Shown: positions 10,075-22,570, numbered from the stretch's first letter. The stretch: DNA of 64,000 bases from Hyposmocoma kahamanoa (GCF_003589595.1 NW_020654748.1:6858779-6922778), one strand, 5' to 3'. The notes: generated by a model not told the origin, from the letters alone. Numbers and translations are program-made.

Positions 10075-12645
10075 AAATTTAGCAATCTTAAAATAGTTAC
10101 TCGGACTCTGTGGAAACAATATCATTTCCGAATTTATTGTCTAAATATTGATGTGTAATGAGTAAAAGTGAAGTTGAACTTATTTATTTTCATAAATGTC
10201 TTCAATATTTTGTTTATTTTTATTTAATAGTACATAGGAAATCATTTCTCGTTAAATAAAAATACACGATGTTTATTTCGTAACATTATGACAGCGACAT
10301 CTATATGCTCCTTGGGGACACTAACAGTTGACTATAATTCCAAATTCACAACGTGACTATCACGACTCAGCTTGTTTTATTTATTTTTCTTCATGAAAAT
10401 TCGAAAAAATAATTGAAAACAGCGTAATTTGAATAGATTTTATTATTACATATTTTTCTTTTTTTAACAGTTAAAATTCTGTGAATGTAATTAACATTCA
10501 GTACTACAACATTATGTGATAAGATGATTCGGAACATCAAAAATGAAAGAAATGGCATTATACAGTTCATATAGCTTTATTTCTTTCCTATTTTTAGTAA
10601 GGAATAGACAATATTGGGAAATCATTCGTTCTTTCAATCACTTTAGCATTACTTGGTTGACAGGTTTGTCATGGTACGATGAGTAATATTTTAATAGGCT
10701 TACTTTAAGCTTACATTGAAATAAGATTGTTTTTGGAAAGTTTATGGTAGGTCCTGAACCCGAGTTGTTCGTCCCCAGACTAGTTATCATAAATGAAATC
10801 TGCAGACTCTTGATTGGTACGCGTTATTCAGTATTCACGTACAAGTCCAAAGAAATTAATTATTTCAAGTTTGCATAAACAATTGCGAGTATGTACTAAT
10901 GAACACGAAACTTTATTTGATCGATGGTTTAGGAAACCCAATAAAATATAAACGATATTGAATTTGTTCCCGTGAGCACGAAATACATATTTTATTTGCT
11001 TATACCTAATAAACTTGTCCATGTAAATAAGATATGGACTTACTAAGACTTAGAAACGCAAGGGCTGCGTTCGTTTTAAAAATGTCAAGTGTCTCAGAAA
11101 CTGGCATGGTAAATTGAAATTAAATATTCACGGTTTTACGCTGTGCGTTTGTAGCCTGGTATTTTACTGGTATAATTTACTTTTCCTCCTCTTAAATATT
11201 TAAGTCGCGCATTTAAATCTTTTAAAAGGGTCATAAGATTATTCTCATAACACTTTACAGTTGAGACGATGAAAGGAACCAAAGATTGCTTTGACGGAAG
11301 TATATCTCCGGACTAATTGACAATAAAAAATAAAGATGTCAAGAAAGTCAACAATAAAGGACGATTGAGAAATACTTGATGCACCGCAATTATTAGTTAC
11401 TTTGAAGATGGTCAAGAGAGTTTTGAATTACTCTTGATATTTAGTTGAGTAGTTTGTAAAGGATCAATGGAGAACTGTGGCAGTCTTTCTAATAAAAAAT
11501 CTTTGCTGTTTCGAAACAGAATTCAAATAAATTATGATGATAGGTTTGGGCAATAAATATAGTTGCTAAGAAAAACAAGAATGTATGGCACAACGCAAAG
11601 TTAATTGTACCAATATCTAAAATTTACGAAGACTGTTTTGTTTGAGACCAGAAACAGTTTGAAGAAATAAGTCGGGATTTAGTTGCGATGCAGACGCCAA
11701 TGGTCTATCTTTAAGAAGCGATACAATCGCAATGCAATCGGGATGCAAACTCGATGCACGTTTTTAAAGATTCAACATAAGCGTCGCGCGTTTGTATCGT
11801 TGCAACCGCCTATAAATCGCAAATGTGCAGCTTAAAGTTACCGTGTGTACAACCACTCCAAGGTCTAAGTACTCGTGAAATATTTTTAATTTTTAATAAA
11901 AATGGAAGTAAATTGCGAACCCCGTGGAGGTTAAATCGAGCAAAATAGCTGTGCTTGTGTTGAATATTTTTTCGGGTAGTAAATAATTCACTGGGTTCCC
12001 GGAGTAGCAAAGTAATTTACTTACATTATTATTAACATGAACGTTGCAAAGTAACGCATGAATCTATTATTTTTAATCTTTGTTAAAACATTTTACGGTA
12101 TGACACGAAACTAAGTTTTGACCAAATTATAATCCTACAGTTGAGTCTCTATCAACAAGAGGTTCGAGGGCATCATCTTGAGGCAGTCCAATACATATTG
12201 GGAAATGTAAATTTAGTTCTTACATTTCACGATTATATAAATGGCATATATTTATCAAATAAGTCAACATTTCGATCTCTTTACAGGTACCATGATGACG
12301 TTATGCATAATATATGAATAAACAATTCGTTTCCTATCGTTATAATATTACAAACTCAAACAAAAACATTAACCGACAACATGAATTCTTCGTTAATGTT
12401 AATATACAAACTTAAATGTGAATCAAACACACATTCATTGGCAAAGATTGGAGACTTGAAATTGCATCCATAAAATATCATCTCGAGTAATGGGATTTGC
12501 TAGCGCGTTTTCACTTTATTACCTGGATATAGATCGGAAAATGCAGTAACATTGAATTGGGATTGTAGAAGGATATAACCGCTGCACAAAAGTGGATTAT
12601 TAGAAAATTGAGAATAGTATGCGAATAAATGTAGTAAGTACCTAT
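10075..12645. other. Unrecognised intergenic or intronic sequence
   Basis: Apart from the fragment at 10695-10735 I see no repeat family or gene. Open frames (10828-11022, 11810-12010, minus strand) are short and lack motifs. Confidence 0.45.
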
Positions 12646-12649
12646 TCAT

Positions 12650-12965
12650 ATAGTAGCAATAGAGCTCCTTGTGAAAGAGTTCGTCTAGGGATGTACTGGG
12701 ACCATGCCTATATCCGTCGCCAAGAAATAATGTGAGTCTTACTGCGTTTACGTTTTGAAGGGTGTTGGTGAAACTAGAGGCACATGAAACTTGGCAAATG
12801 TATCGGGGTGGCGGATGAAGTTCTCATCATATTATTGCGATTTAAAGGTCTAAGTGGCATTGAAACGTTAATGGTAGACGAGTCGCTTACCACCCGGTTA
12901 CGGCACTGGCACCAACCCGGCACGATTTGTTTGTTCCGTTGTATTGTAAAAGAAATGTACATCTC
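12650..12965 (+). repeat. R2 copy, 5' end intact
   Basis: It starts AGTAGCAATAGAGCTCCTTG and keeps TGAAAGAGTTCGTC, AAGGGTGTTGGTGAAACTAG and GTCGCTTACCACC. The middle is diverged. Both 60-codon frames here are repeat-derived. Confidence 0.75.
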
Positions 12966-13318
12966 AAAAACCTAATTAATTTACAAATTTTTTCTTTCTC
13001 AAAATATTAGCGGAAGAATAAAAATGTTATAGTTCTATGTATGAGTTTCATTATGTTTGGAACGAAGACAGCAGGTTCTTATTGATAATTACGATCTGAT
13101 CTGATATACTCGTTTTACTACTACACGGTAATATACTATAGCTCGAAATCTCTTTAGAAACTAGATAACCATGCGTAGGTTACGATCAAGGAGGAGGTGC
13201 GAAACTCTGGACACACGAAAACTTTCATCATCAGTCTATCACACTGCTGGACATAGGCCTCTCCCAATGTGCTTCATTTCGTCCAGTCTTCGGCTTGTCA
13301 CATTCATCTGCGTCAACA

Positions 13319-13762
13319 ACTGTCTCCGTGGCCGAATGGTTACTTACATGCTGGACTGCCACGCGGAGGTCTCGGGTTCGATTCCCGGGCCGAGAGAAAT
13401 ATTTGTATGGCCTACATTTATTTATCTTGTGGGTTTGGGTGTAATTTGTGATTGTCTAAGTGTGTATCTATAGTACCTTATCTATTTCCCCTGTCAAGCA
13501 GTAATGTGAGCATTATTGTGTTCCGGTTTTGAAGGGTCAGGATGCTGATGTAATTATAGGCATATGGGACTTGTCAACTTATGTCTCAGAGTGACGGGCG
13601 CAGTGACAGTGCGCCTCAGATCTTTGCGATTTAAAGACCAGGCGTGTAACTTACCATCAGGCGCACGACTTGATCGTCCCGTCACTTGATATAATAAAAA
13701 TAAAAAAGGGTTTCCCTAGTGCGGGGCTATGAGTGTGTGCATTATTATTATTATTATCTGTT
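13319..13762 (+). mobile_element. SINE-A copy split by an R2 insertion
   Basis: 13319-13475 carries the tRNA-like head (CTCCGTGGCCGAATGGTTA, B box GGTTCGATTCCCGGGCC) and the first half of the body. 13706-13762 resumes with GGGTTTCCCTAGTGCGGGG and the (ATT)n tail. Other SINE-A copies run straight through this point, so R2 (13476-13705) arrived later. Confidence 0.8.
13476..13705 (+). repeat. R2 copy inserted inside SINE-A
   Basis: The copy is 5'-truncated, beginning CCTTATCTATTTCC, and ends CGTCCCGTCACTTGATATAA plus an A-rich tail. It gives the relative age: SINE-A is older than R2 at this locus. Confidence 0.75.
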
Positions 13763-14480
13763 ACCAGCAGCATTTCGCAGATAGTCCCTCCATCTGGCGT
13801 CCTACACTATGTTTACTGAGCCGTGATCTCCACTCAAGAACTAGTTACCCCGTCGGTTACCGTGCAGTAAAACTTAACCTTTAATTGGCAAGTGAATTCA
13901 GTAGTGTATGTAGGAGGCGATTGATATACTTGAATTAAATATTCTTGCCGACAACTCGTATTGCATACGTCTTTAAGTATTCTACAAATTGCACCTCCTA
14001 CAATATTTTTTTATGAACACTTTCTACGTGACAATCTGCCACAAAGCAGTTTGAACAAATTGCATCGCCGTATTCTACTTACGTTCAGTGCACAATTTCT
14101 GGTTTCCGAGCTTTTGTAGTTTTAATTCCGATATAAATCCAAGAAAATGCTAAAGAAAATTTTATTTCAATGGCCATAGATGTTATTTTTTCTAACAACT
14201 GTTATTTTCCGATCGCTACAACAGCCGGCCATACATCCTTGATAGATGTATATTATAATATTATTATACTTACCTTACTACAAAGGCTAATGTTTGAAAA
14301 TAAATAACCTAATCCTAACTTATTTCACACAAAGTTACTAGAAAGTATAACTAGATAAAGCTACTATTTAAAAATTAAACATGCGGTATAATAGTTATGA
14401 CAAAAAGAATAGTTTCACCACACTTCCTCAAAAAACGAATCATGCATGTGCCGAATGCGATGCGAATGTTTGGTCGGGTC
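13763..14480. other. Unrecognised AT-rich sequence
   Basis: No repeat family or gene recognised. Confidence 0.4.
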
Positions 14481-14503
14481 GGAGGGAGCCAAATATCTTC
14501 TTA

Positions 14504-14644
14504 GGCTCAATTTCTATTGCGGCAGAACGGAATGGAAGCAAACTTTTGTAACGATATTGTACATAGCATAATGAACTTTATGATCAACACAACAATGTTA
14601 CAAAAATTCGCTCCATTCCGTCCTGCCGCAATATAAATTGAGCC
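14504..14644. mobile_element. 141-bp MITE with long inverted repeats and TTA duplication
   Basis: The left arm GGCTCAATTTCTATTGCGGC and right arm GCCGCAATATAAATTGAGCC continue pairing for about 49 bases. TTA lies at 14501-14503 and 14645-14647. The paralogous sequence at 7895-7910 shows the unoccupied site, which confirms the boundaries. The three-base duplication suggests a PIF/Harbinger-type MITE. Confidence 0.8.
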
Positions 14645-14760
14645 TTACCCTCTTTTTTGTGTTTATTACTGACAATATGATATACAGCAGTGGCAGTGTA
14701 CAGAAAAATCTGTAATGGTTTTTGCGGCACGGTTTTACGTTTTTTTTTTACTTTGTATAA
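14645..14760 (-). repeat. Second copy of the unnamed host repeat
   Basis: The reverse complement matches 7345-7389 plus 7836-7910. TGTAATGG at 14711-14718 is the unoccupied site of the 446-bp MITE found at 7390. Confidence 0.65.
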
Positions 14761-14809
14761 GCGATGTATGTTATAAATAAATAAGAAAATAAAATATATG
14801 TATATTTCA

Positions 14810-15170
14810 ATTTTTATTGAATTGATATTCAATTAATTTTATGTGAAATTACTCCACTAGTTTGTTATAATTACTAATACAAAGATAGAACACTCAGAAA
14901 AAATTCCTTCGATCCCGCCGGATTCGAACCGACGTCTTCTAGCATACTGTGCCAGACGCTATACCAACTAAGCCATGGAACGAACCAGTGCACCTCACGA
15001 ATCTTTCTATGTGCTTACATCGTACCTTTGTATTTGGTTTTTCATTTGGTTGTATATTTTAATTTTTCAGTTTATTGATTGTCACGATGTTTTACTACCA
15101 CGATATTCAATTATTTTTTGTGAAATTACTTCACTAGTTCGTTATATTGCTTAAAACTAATTGAATTGAT
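14810..15170 (-). mobile_element. SINE-T copy with partial tail duplication
   Basis: The core has B box GGTTCGAATCCGGCGG (minus strand) and A box TAGTTGGTATAGCG. The tail word CACAAAAAATAATTGAATAT recurs at 15095-15125 outside the main copy, so pieces of two copies meet here. The leader is cut before the GGCGCT motif. Confidence 0.65.
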
Positions 15171-15175
15171 ACTTA

Positions 15176-15900
15176 CATTGAGTACAAGAAAATTTATAAA
15201 AAATGTCAAATCGCGTATCTGCCAAACCCAATTTCAACCAAACCCAATTTCACAGGAGAGGGATTTAACGTTATTACTTTGTTATTTCAATGGTCTTTCA
15301 TTTTTGCACAGCAAGTATTAATTTATATTGTCTACGGATTGATTACGATAGATTTCCGATTCCCGTAAATCACCTAAGTAATTGCACTATCCCTGACGAA
15401 ATGTCGACGAGTAATGATTATTTTATTGTATAGTTCTCGAAACCGGATCGATATTAGCTGCAAGCCATTGTTCCGCAGTCCAGCAGCATGGTACTGTTAA
15501 CGTATTTCACGCTAAGTTAATTTTATAGTATTTATCGGTCCTTTAGTTCTAGCCAATTTGGTATTACGTTCTGTGACGGCTTTAAACGTTGTTATGCTGC
15601 TGACATTGTTGTCAATATTTTGAGTCTTAATAATAGTGTTGGATTTCTGTAAGAGCTGTTTTAGAAATGAGCTGTTTATAAAGCAAATACTTAAAAAAAT
15701 TATAATTAACTGTCGTATCAAGTTCGGGAATGTTCTAAAATTTTATTGCGAACTTCAATTATAGTCTTCACTTTAGACCCTCACTTTAATTTAAAGGCCT
15801 TTGTTCTGGTAATAATTGGCAGCTCGACTGTAATGGTCCTTTACTAACTCTTTTAGACGATGCGATGTAGCGTTTAAAATATTTTGTATAAAATTTAATA
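15176..15900. other. Unrecognised sequence
   Basis: No gene or repeat recognised. The 69-codon minus frame 15512-15721 has no motif. Confidence 0.4.
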
Positions 15901-15904
15901 ACAG

Positions 15905-16250
15905 AAGAGCTCCTAGTGAAAGATCACAAGGAGCTCTTCTGATATATTTTTTTTAATTTTTCAAAAAATTTTTCATTCAGAGAAGGACTGCCACTTCATC
16001 TATTTCTGCCGCCAAGCAGTATTGTGAGTTTTACGTACTGCGTTTTGTAAGTTAAGAGTGCTGGTAAAATTATAGGTATATAGGATTCATCAACTAAAGT
16101 TTCAGGTTTGATAAGCACAGTGACAGTATCTCTCGGGTCTTTGCGATTTAAATCTTTGAGTGGTACTGCAATTGCTATGGTCATGGCGTGTCTCTTACTT
16201 CCAGGCGCATGACTCGCGCGTCTCGTCACTTAGTGTCATGAAAAGTAATT
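15905..16250 (+). repeat. R2 copy preceded by an inverted R2 start
   Basis: 15905-15945 pairs AGAGCTCCTAGTGAAAGA with TCACAAGGAGCTCTT as a tight hairpin of two R2 starts. The main copy then runs from CTGCCACTTCATCTATTTCT to CTCGTCACTTAGTGTCATGA. Confidence 0.65.
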
Positions 16251-16261
16251 CTATGTTTAAT

Positions 16262-17395
16262 TCAAATCCTTGATGTCCAAAGTGTAACGCATTATTAAGA
16301 ATTCAGAATTCAGAAAATAACTTCATAAGTAGCACTGTTCAAGCATCTCGCCAGATGGCGCTTCAAAAATAAGTTTTTTTTACTGCGGCAACATTCAATT
16401 GCCGTTTTTGAACTGTATCCGTTTTTTAAAATAAGTTATTACGTTTGCTACAACGCTCGCAAAACCATGGCACAAAATTGTATATATTCTTTTATTATAT
16501 TACCTATATATAAGGTACAATTCACACAGTTTTCATCTCCAAGGAACCTCCGCAAGAATAGAAGCGCGAACACGCACTTTAGTGTGTATGATTATCTAAA
16601 ATCATTTCTTAATGAAAACTGAAGTACATTGTTCTAGGTATCACAAAGGGTTTACTAAACCCTTCTTCTAAAGCACGCAAATTCCCGACTGGCACTATGC
16701 CAGAGCGGTGCACCTTCCTCTTTTGTAGCGACACCAAAGCAAACATTGCTTGGATAGGTGCCACTATGTAATAAAGTATCCAACAACGACACCAATTTCA
16801 GAATAAAATATAATTTAGTAAGTTGAAGTTACAGTTGTTTTAACACTATTTGTAGTAGAAGTCATATTCAAACTAAGAGCAAATTGTAACTGTCCTTAAA
16901 GGTTATCGAGTGTATAACCAGAAATAAAGACGAAATGTCATTTAATTTGTTTGAAAACTATTCTGCCAAATCATTACTGTGACAATTGCGCTCCGATTGG
17001 CCAGCCCGAATTCGAAACAATTGACGGGTGTTGTCAATTGTTTCACTTTAAATCGACCAGTTTAATCTGGGGTTTGCAACAATGAACGAAAATTGCAAAA
17101 TTACACATTTCATATTTAATTACCTTTACATGTTTTGCTGTTTTTCTCACACCACCGAATGGAAAAGCTCCCATTGTTAGAGATATTATCTTCATTACAA
17201 TAAATACAGAATATTTTTCGAATAAACGGAGACTTACATAGATCAGTTATTAGTGCCTTACTATTTCAGTTTTCTAATTTGTGATATAGGTTTAGAATTG
17301 TGGTGTCTCTTAACACAGGCCATGTCAAGATTAAAATTTAACAATAACGCCCGAATCAAGCTGATTACTATGTGAATTTAAGAAACAAAACATTT
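16262..17395. other. Unrecognised sequence with one small hairpin
   Basis: No gene recognised. 17014-17044 is a perfect 12-bp hairpin (GAAACAATTGAC, 7-base loop, GTCAATTGTTTC). CCAGATGGCGCTT at 16351-16363 resembles an insect CTCF core site. Confidence 0.35.
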
Positions 17396-17520
17396 TTAGG
17401 AAATGAAACTATTTTTCCGAATTTAAATCACGTATATTTTTTCAAACTTCAGTCTAATTTTTATTATTCATTAACCGACTTCAAAAAAGGAGGGGGTTCT
17501 TAATTCGACTGTATGTTTTT
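17396..17520 (-). repeat. R1 fragment and family H end
   Basis: 17396-17450 is the complement of the R1 segment AAATCCGGAAAAATAGTTTC. 17461-17520 carries the family H end ACTTCAAAAAAGGAGGGGGT then TTCGACTGTATG. Confidence 0.55.
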
Positions 17521-17574
17521 TTAACAATAAATTGAACTTAATAAAAATTCATTCAATAAAATAATTTGTAAAAG

Positions 17575-18335
17575 GTAATGTAGCGTAAATTGGAATGGTT
17601 TCTTTGTAAAATTAAAAGTAAGGTATTTAATTAAGAGGGAGCAGAGGAAAAATTTCTAATTTTCGATTTGATTTCGGAGGGGTATTTTCACTTTAAAGTT
17701 AAAAATAAAATATTATATGAGTAACTACACGATATATTCAAGCATAGACATTAATCAGAAACATAAAACAATAAAGTTTCCTCGATAGATAAAAATCACG
17801 AAACGACCTTTAATTTTCACATTTTTTCGATTTATTCTCTAAATGCTACAGGTTATTAGGACAAAAATTAGATAATTAATTATATTTATGCATGATCGAC
17901 AACTGTCACTTCGGATTTTTTTTAATCCCTTTAGTTTTAGAGTTATCCCGCTAAAACGAATTTGGTACTTTTAATGTGCAAAATTCAACATCTTCTGTCG
18001 CATGTCACGCGAACTTCAGGCATATATTTGTTTCACAAATTTGGCGGAGCCAACGTCAAAATTTTTTTGGCATGCTCCCTCTTAATAACTTTTGTAACTA
18101 TAGTGAAAAAATAACTTTTGTAACTATGGTGGTTTGCATTAATATTAGACAGATTTCTTTGATGACTGTACCACCTCAGTCAACCGTGAACATGGGACCT
18201 ATAAAGGGCCCGAAACCACCGAAACGTCGGTTTGTTTGAAAAAACCAAATATACGCGACTTAAATCCGGAAAAATAGTTTCATTTCCTATGTATAACAGT
18301 CGCGAAAACCTAAGAACTCGATAAAACATTTTTAC
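17575..18335 (+). repeat. R1 copy split by a piggyBac-type MITE
   Basis: 17575-17634 and 18082-18335 together match 3665-3935. After the insertion a 26-base unit (TAACTTTTGTAACTATAGTG onward) is repeated in tandem at 18085-18135. Confidence 0.75.
17635..18081 (+). mobile_element. 447-bp MITE with TTAA target duplication (piggyBac-type)
   Basis: The ends are GAGGGAGCA and TGCTCCCTC, a perfect 9-bp inverted repeat that continues imperfectly into A- and T-rich sequence. TTAA lies at 17631-17634 and 18082-18085. The R1 copy at 3.7 kb has the undisrupted TTAATTAA site. A TTAA duplication is the hallmark of piggyBac elements. No transposase is encoded, so it would move only with help. Confidence 0.85.
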
Positions 18336-18389
18336 TATATTATTTTATTTCAATTAGCAGGTCCCAAACTATACTATGAGTCCCAAAAC

Positions 18390-18700
18390 AAGTTGTCGTA
18401 GACTAATGGTTAGACCTACCACCTCTCAAGTAGAGGCCGTGGATTCGAATCCGGACACGCACCTCTAAGTTTCTCAGAATTTATGTGCGAAATTTAATTT
18501 GGAATTTACCATGAACTTTTCAGTGAAAGAAAACATTGTGACGAAACCTGCACGTCGAAGAAGTTACATCAGCCTCGGAAAACGTGTTAAGTCCCCAACC
18601 CGCATTAGGTAAACGTGGCGAACTATGGCCTAAACCCTCGCCTGAAAGGAGACCCGTGACCAGCAGTGGGACGTGTAAATGGGGTTGGTAATGATAATGA
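18390..18700 (+). mobile_element. SINE-C copy, tRNA-derived
   Basis: A-box region GTAGACTAATGGTTAGACC and B box GGATTCGAATCCGGAC head a body shared with 50408-50680: TGCGAAATTTA, GAAAGAAAACATTGTGACGA, CCTGCACG, CTCGGAAAACGTGT, GTGGGACGT. The tail is TGATAATGA-type, which suggests an RTE-like partner for retrotransposition (inference). Confidence 0.7.
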
Positions 18701-19097
18701 GTACCAGAGCACCGGAGTTTCGGATTAAAGGGTAGGAAATGCAATTACACGCATGGGCAACTTCAACGCTCATGTCCCATGAGCTGCAATTTGCGTATTA
18801 GGGATACTGTATTGTAATTGGAAATATCTATAAAAGATGGTTATCCCTGTCCATCAGGTGCACTATCTGATTGGCGATTGAGATATAATAAAAAAAAGGT
18901 CTGAAAGGAAAAGCGCTCATGGGAATAAACCAGGTGGCGAGCGTGAGGCTTTTCAAAGTTTGACGTACATTGAAATAACATAGTAGATAGGGAAAATAAA
19001 ACTTTTTAACATAAGGAATTCTTCATTTTTTCCTAGGGTGACGATTTTTCGAATCAATGGAAAATGTTTCTATTGTCTTGGATATTTGGCAAAAAGT

Positions 19098-19280
19098 TAT
19101 TTCTCTCGTGAGTTTGGGTGTAATTTGTGGTTGTCTATGTATGTCCATGGCACCCGCGTCACAGGGTTTCCCTAGTGCTGGGCTATGGTGAGTGTGTGCG
19201 TTATTATTATTATAACTGTTTGGCGACAGAAATAGACAAGGTGGCAGTTCTTTCATAGACGAACTTTTTCACAAGGATCC
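19098..19280. repeat. 5'-truncated SINE-A followed by R2 minus fragment
   Basis: 19098-19216 is the SINE-A body and (ATT)n tail. 19217-19280 is an R2 5' end on the minus strand (GACAGAAATAGACAAGGTGG, ACGAACTTTTTCACAAGG). Confidence 0.7.
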
Positions 19281-21180
19281 CTATTGTCACTAACTACTAG
19301 GTTTTGGATACTAACCACCGAACGTCATTTACTTTAATGACTGTATTTTAATTCGTATATTTGTAAAGTTCCATTGTATTTAGGGGCTCGTGGAGCTATC
19401 CACTTAACGTCTACAAAATTGCAGTTTTGCAAAGTTATTGCTTCACTGCCATTTTGCTTAAGTAAAGGCCTTAAGAACTTTGTTTAACATGATTGTTCAT
19501 CTCCGATGTTACAAGTGGAACATTTGCTTTGGCCTAATTACTAGAAGATTCCGAAAGCGTAACTAATAAAAAAGGACTTTAAAAGTAAAAGTACCTTTTA
19601 TTAATGTACTTTTCCTATATATTATTATTATACATTATTATCTATATGTCTACTTTGCTAGTATTTAGTATGTAGTGTTTTTTATTCAAAATATTTGTAT
19701 TAGCGCATGTTCTATGGTTGCGCTCACATTTTGCGCCCCATTTGAAACCCAAATTTTTAGAAATTGCTACTTATCCATAGCTGTTGTACATTAATGTTAT
19801 TCGATTATACTTACTTTAGTGTTCAGTGTTGTCATTTTTGACGTGCAATAATAACATTAATATTACAATAAAGAAATACTCTCATTTCCTTCATTCATTC
19901 GTTCTTTAAAGTTATAGGCAAGGTTTGGCACATACTTGTTAACTTCTTAACCAATGGCTTGAATAGATATTCAGTGAAATCCTTCTCATACTTTAACAAT
20001 TGTCCAGTCAAAATCCCGACGATATATTGTGATTAAAAGCAATGCGAATGTGGAGACAATGGCAAATGACTGTAGGATTACGACATCGCCATTTTAGACC
20101 GATTTCGCTATAGTTATACCAATCTACTTGTACAAACGAAGAAATTCTGCACTACTGTTTTACTCCAATGTCATTGTAGTGAAATGTTTACTAACAATGC
20201 CATCATTGACTGTAAATATAATTTGGTAACAGTGTATTACAGGTTATTTACTACTGGTACACTTGTGCACACAAAATAGTGATCGGGTGGACTGTACTTC
20301 GTTCATAATGGCTCATTCTGAATGGAAAACACGGAAAAATAATCATATTGGCAGAAAACATTAGAATAATATAATATTGTAACAGACCGGAGTACCTGGT
20401 CTCTAATTAGAGAATTCCCTGTATTAAGAGTACTATGTTTTGTTTAAAGTTTGTTTCCTAATCGGATGCTGACGTGTCAACTAACATGATAATAGTATTG
20501 AGAAGCTGCCGTGCTGATGTTGTTAACTTAATGAAATAAAGGTAATTTCACTATCCTATTTTTTTAGGTAATTGATGAACTATATATTGCAGTATTCTCA
20601 AGTTCTAAACGTGAAACGATAAAATATTCACCACCGAAGAAAACATGATATTTCTTTTGTTTTAAAAAATGCAATGGAATGCATCTACGACCCAAAATTA
20701 CCAGGGAAACCACTGCAATATTTCTTATAGACAGACTCGCGTTTGTTAAAGGCTAAAGAGTAGTCAACCAAAAGTTATACAGAGTTATTTGTAAAATACT
20801 AATAACCTCCCTGGATTTTATTATTTAAATCATAAACAACAACTTCTCCAAAAATAAAAAAAATAAAAATTCAAAAAAAAAACTTTTAAACCTCTGTTGT
20901 AATATCTGATATTTTTTGGATACGAATTTGGTCGTCTACCACTACCCCGTTCTAGTGTCTTGCGTCTTTTTCTTTTTTTTAAAGGCCCACAGTAGGTAAT
21001 ATTGTACGAGTATTATTAAAATGATATTCTATCGCACGTAACACCAGATAATTATTTTCGCATATAATACTTCAGATCTCGTGAAGCATACTTATATCCT
21101 CTCTATTCATAAAAGCCACGTTTACGACACAACTCTTGTTGTGGAAAGCATAGTAGAGGATCTTGTGCCCGCCAGCTCAC
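19281..21180. other. Unrecognised AT-rich sequence
   Basis: Nothing recognised apart from A-rich runs at 20860-20890. Confidence 0.4.
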
Positions 21181-21184
21181 AATA

Positions 21185-21420
21185 ATGAGGAACATCTCCT
21201 TGTGAAAGAGTTCATCCAAGGAAGTTATAATAATAATAATAACGCACACACCCATAGCCCCGCACTAGGGAAACCACTTCGCGGGTGACATGGACACACA
21301 TAGACAACCACAAATTACATTCAAACTCATGAGAGAAATTTAATGAAGGCCTGACAAATATTTCTCCCGACCCGGGAATCGAATCCGTAACCGTTCGTAA
21401 ATCAAGGGCATTGAGCTATA
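21185..21420 (-). mobile_element. SINE-A copy (minus) abutting an R2 start fragment
   Basis: 21188-21222 is a plus-strand R2 start (CTCCTTGTGAAAGAGTTCAT). 21225-21420 is SINE-A on the minus strand, with the (ATT)n tail at the left and B box complement CCCGGGAATCGAATCC. Confidence 0.7.
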
Positions 21421-22340
21421 TTTACGCAAGCGATTTCTTTTGTTGTTGCGCGCAGAATTATCACCGTGTACAGCGATCTTTTTAATATTTTGAGTTTTGT
21501 ACGAAAGTAAAATCTGATGAATTTTTAAAAGTTATGGAACAAAAACTGCGATTTTGTCAATCATTTTACAAATAACCCTATATTTAAATAAGAGAGCAGT
21601 TTCTTCGATGCTACAAAAACATTTGACAAGAAGAGGACGGCTTTGCCCATTACCAGTTAGCTGCCTTGGGCTCGGTGGAGCGAAAAGCAAAGAGACTTAT
21701 TAACAACAATTCTCTTGTGGTAAGGAAGGAAGAAATGACTTCACTCTATCTGAAATAAAATGGAAAGTGGATTCCAAACATGAATGAATCTAGTGCAGTT
21801 TTGATACAATCACCCTAGCCACCTCCAGTACGCCTACGAGATGCCTCTTCATGCCTCGTTGGAAGTACATCATAACATGATCTAGTGAGATAAAGTTGAA
21901 TAATTCTTCAGAGCATTAACAAAGTATTGAAGATTTTCAATACTCTCTAGTCTCTATTTCCCATTTTATTAACTTAATAAGATATCCAAGTGAAACGGCT
22001 ATATATCTATTACACTCATTACACACTTTTAGTGGAAAATGATCATATAGGATAAAATGTAGAGGAAAACGAGTAACGAGTTTCTGTTTTGATAGGAGCA
22101 AAACGTAATTTAAAACATTGAGGCAGGTATAAAATGTTTCCGTATTTATGCATTACTGTAATTACTCTCGTTTTATGTAGCAGAGATATTCATGATAAAA
22201 TTGATTAACAATACAAGTTATATTAATACAAATTAATAAATATATATTCTTTAACTAATATTAAGGAAAGATTATTACTGAAAAATAAGATTAAATACGC
22301 GTATAAAATATAGTTTAGCACAAATCGATGTATTATGTGG
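21421..22340. other. Unrecognised sequence
   Basis: No gene or family recognised. Confidence 0.4.
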
Positions 22341-22344
22341 TTAT

Positions 22345-22570
22345 TACTTTGCTATCTTCAGCGGCCCAACGATTTGCACGGTGGGCACAGGATGAGGAGG
22401 TCACAGGTTCGATTCCCGGGAGGACCAATTTGGGAAATTATCTTTTCTAAATTAGTTCAGGTCTGGGTGTTCTGGAAAATGCCCCAGAGTGAATTCCGTT
22501 GCTCTGGTACTCACAGTACAGCAAAATCCCTGTGATTGTGGTTGTCTTGCACATTACATTACCTGTGTCT
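22345..22570 (+). mobile_element. SINE-B copy, tRNA-derived
   Basis: A B box GGTTCGATTCCCGGGAGG is followed by the family body: CCAATTTGGGAAATTATC, TTTCTAAATTAGTTCAGGTC, GGGTGTTC, GTGAATTCCGTTGCTCTGGT. Relatives are at 28545, 31397, 55310 and 59083. Confidence 0.7.

Noticed and set aside
13319..13400. tRNA gene with a good B box
   Set aside because: The sequence continues into the SINE-A body found at five other sites, so it is a SINE head.
13740..13762. CRISPR-like or satellite array
   Set aside because: Short ATT repeats here and at 46288, 19200 and 21222 are SINE-A tails. No regular direct repeats with unique spacers were seen anywhere in the window.
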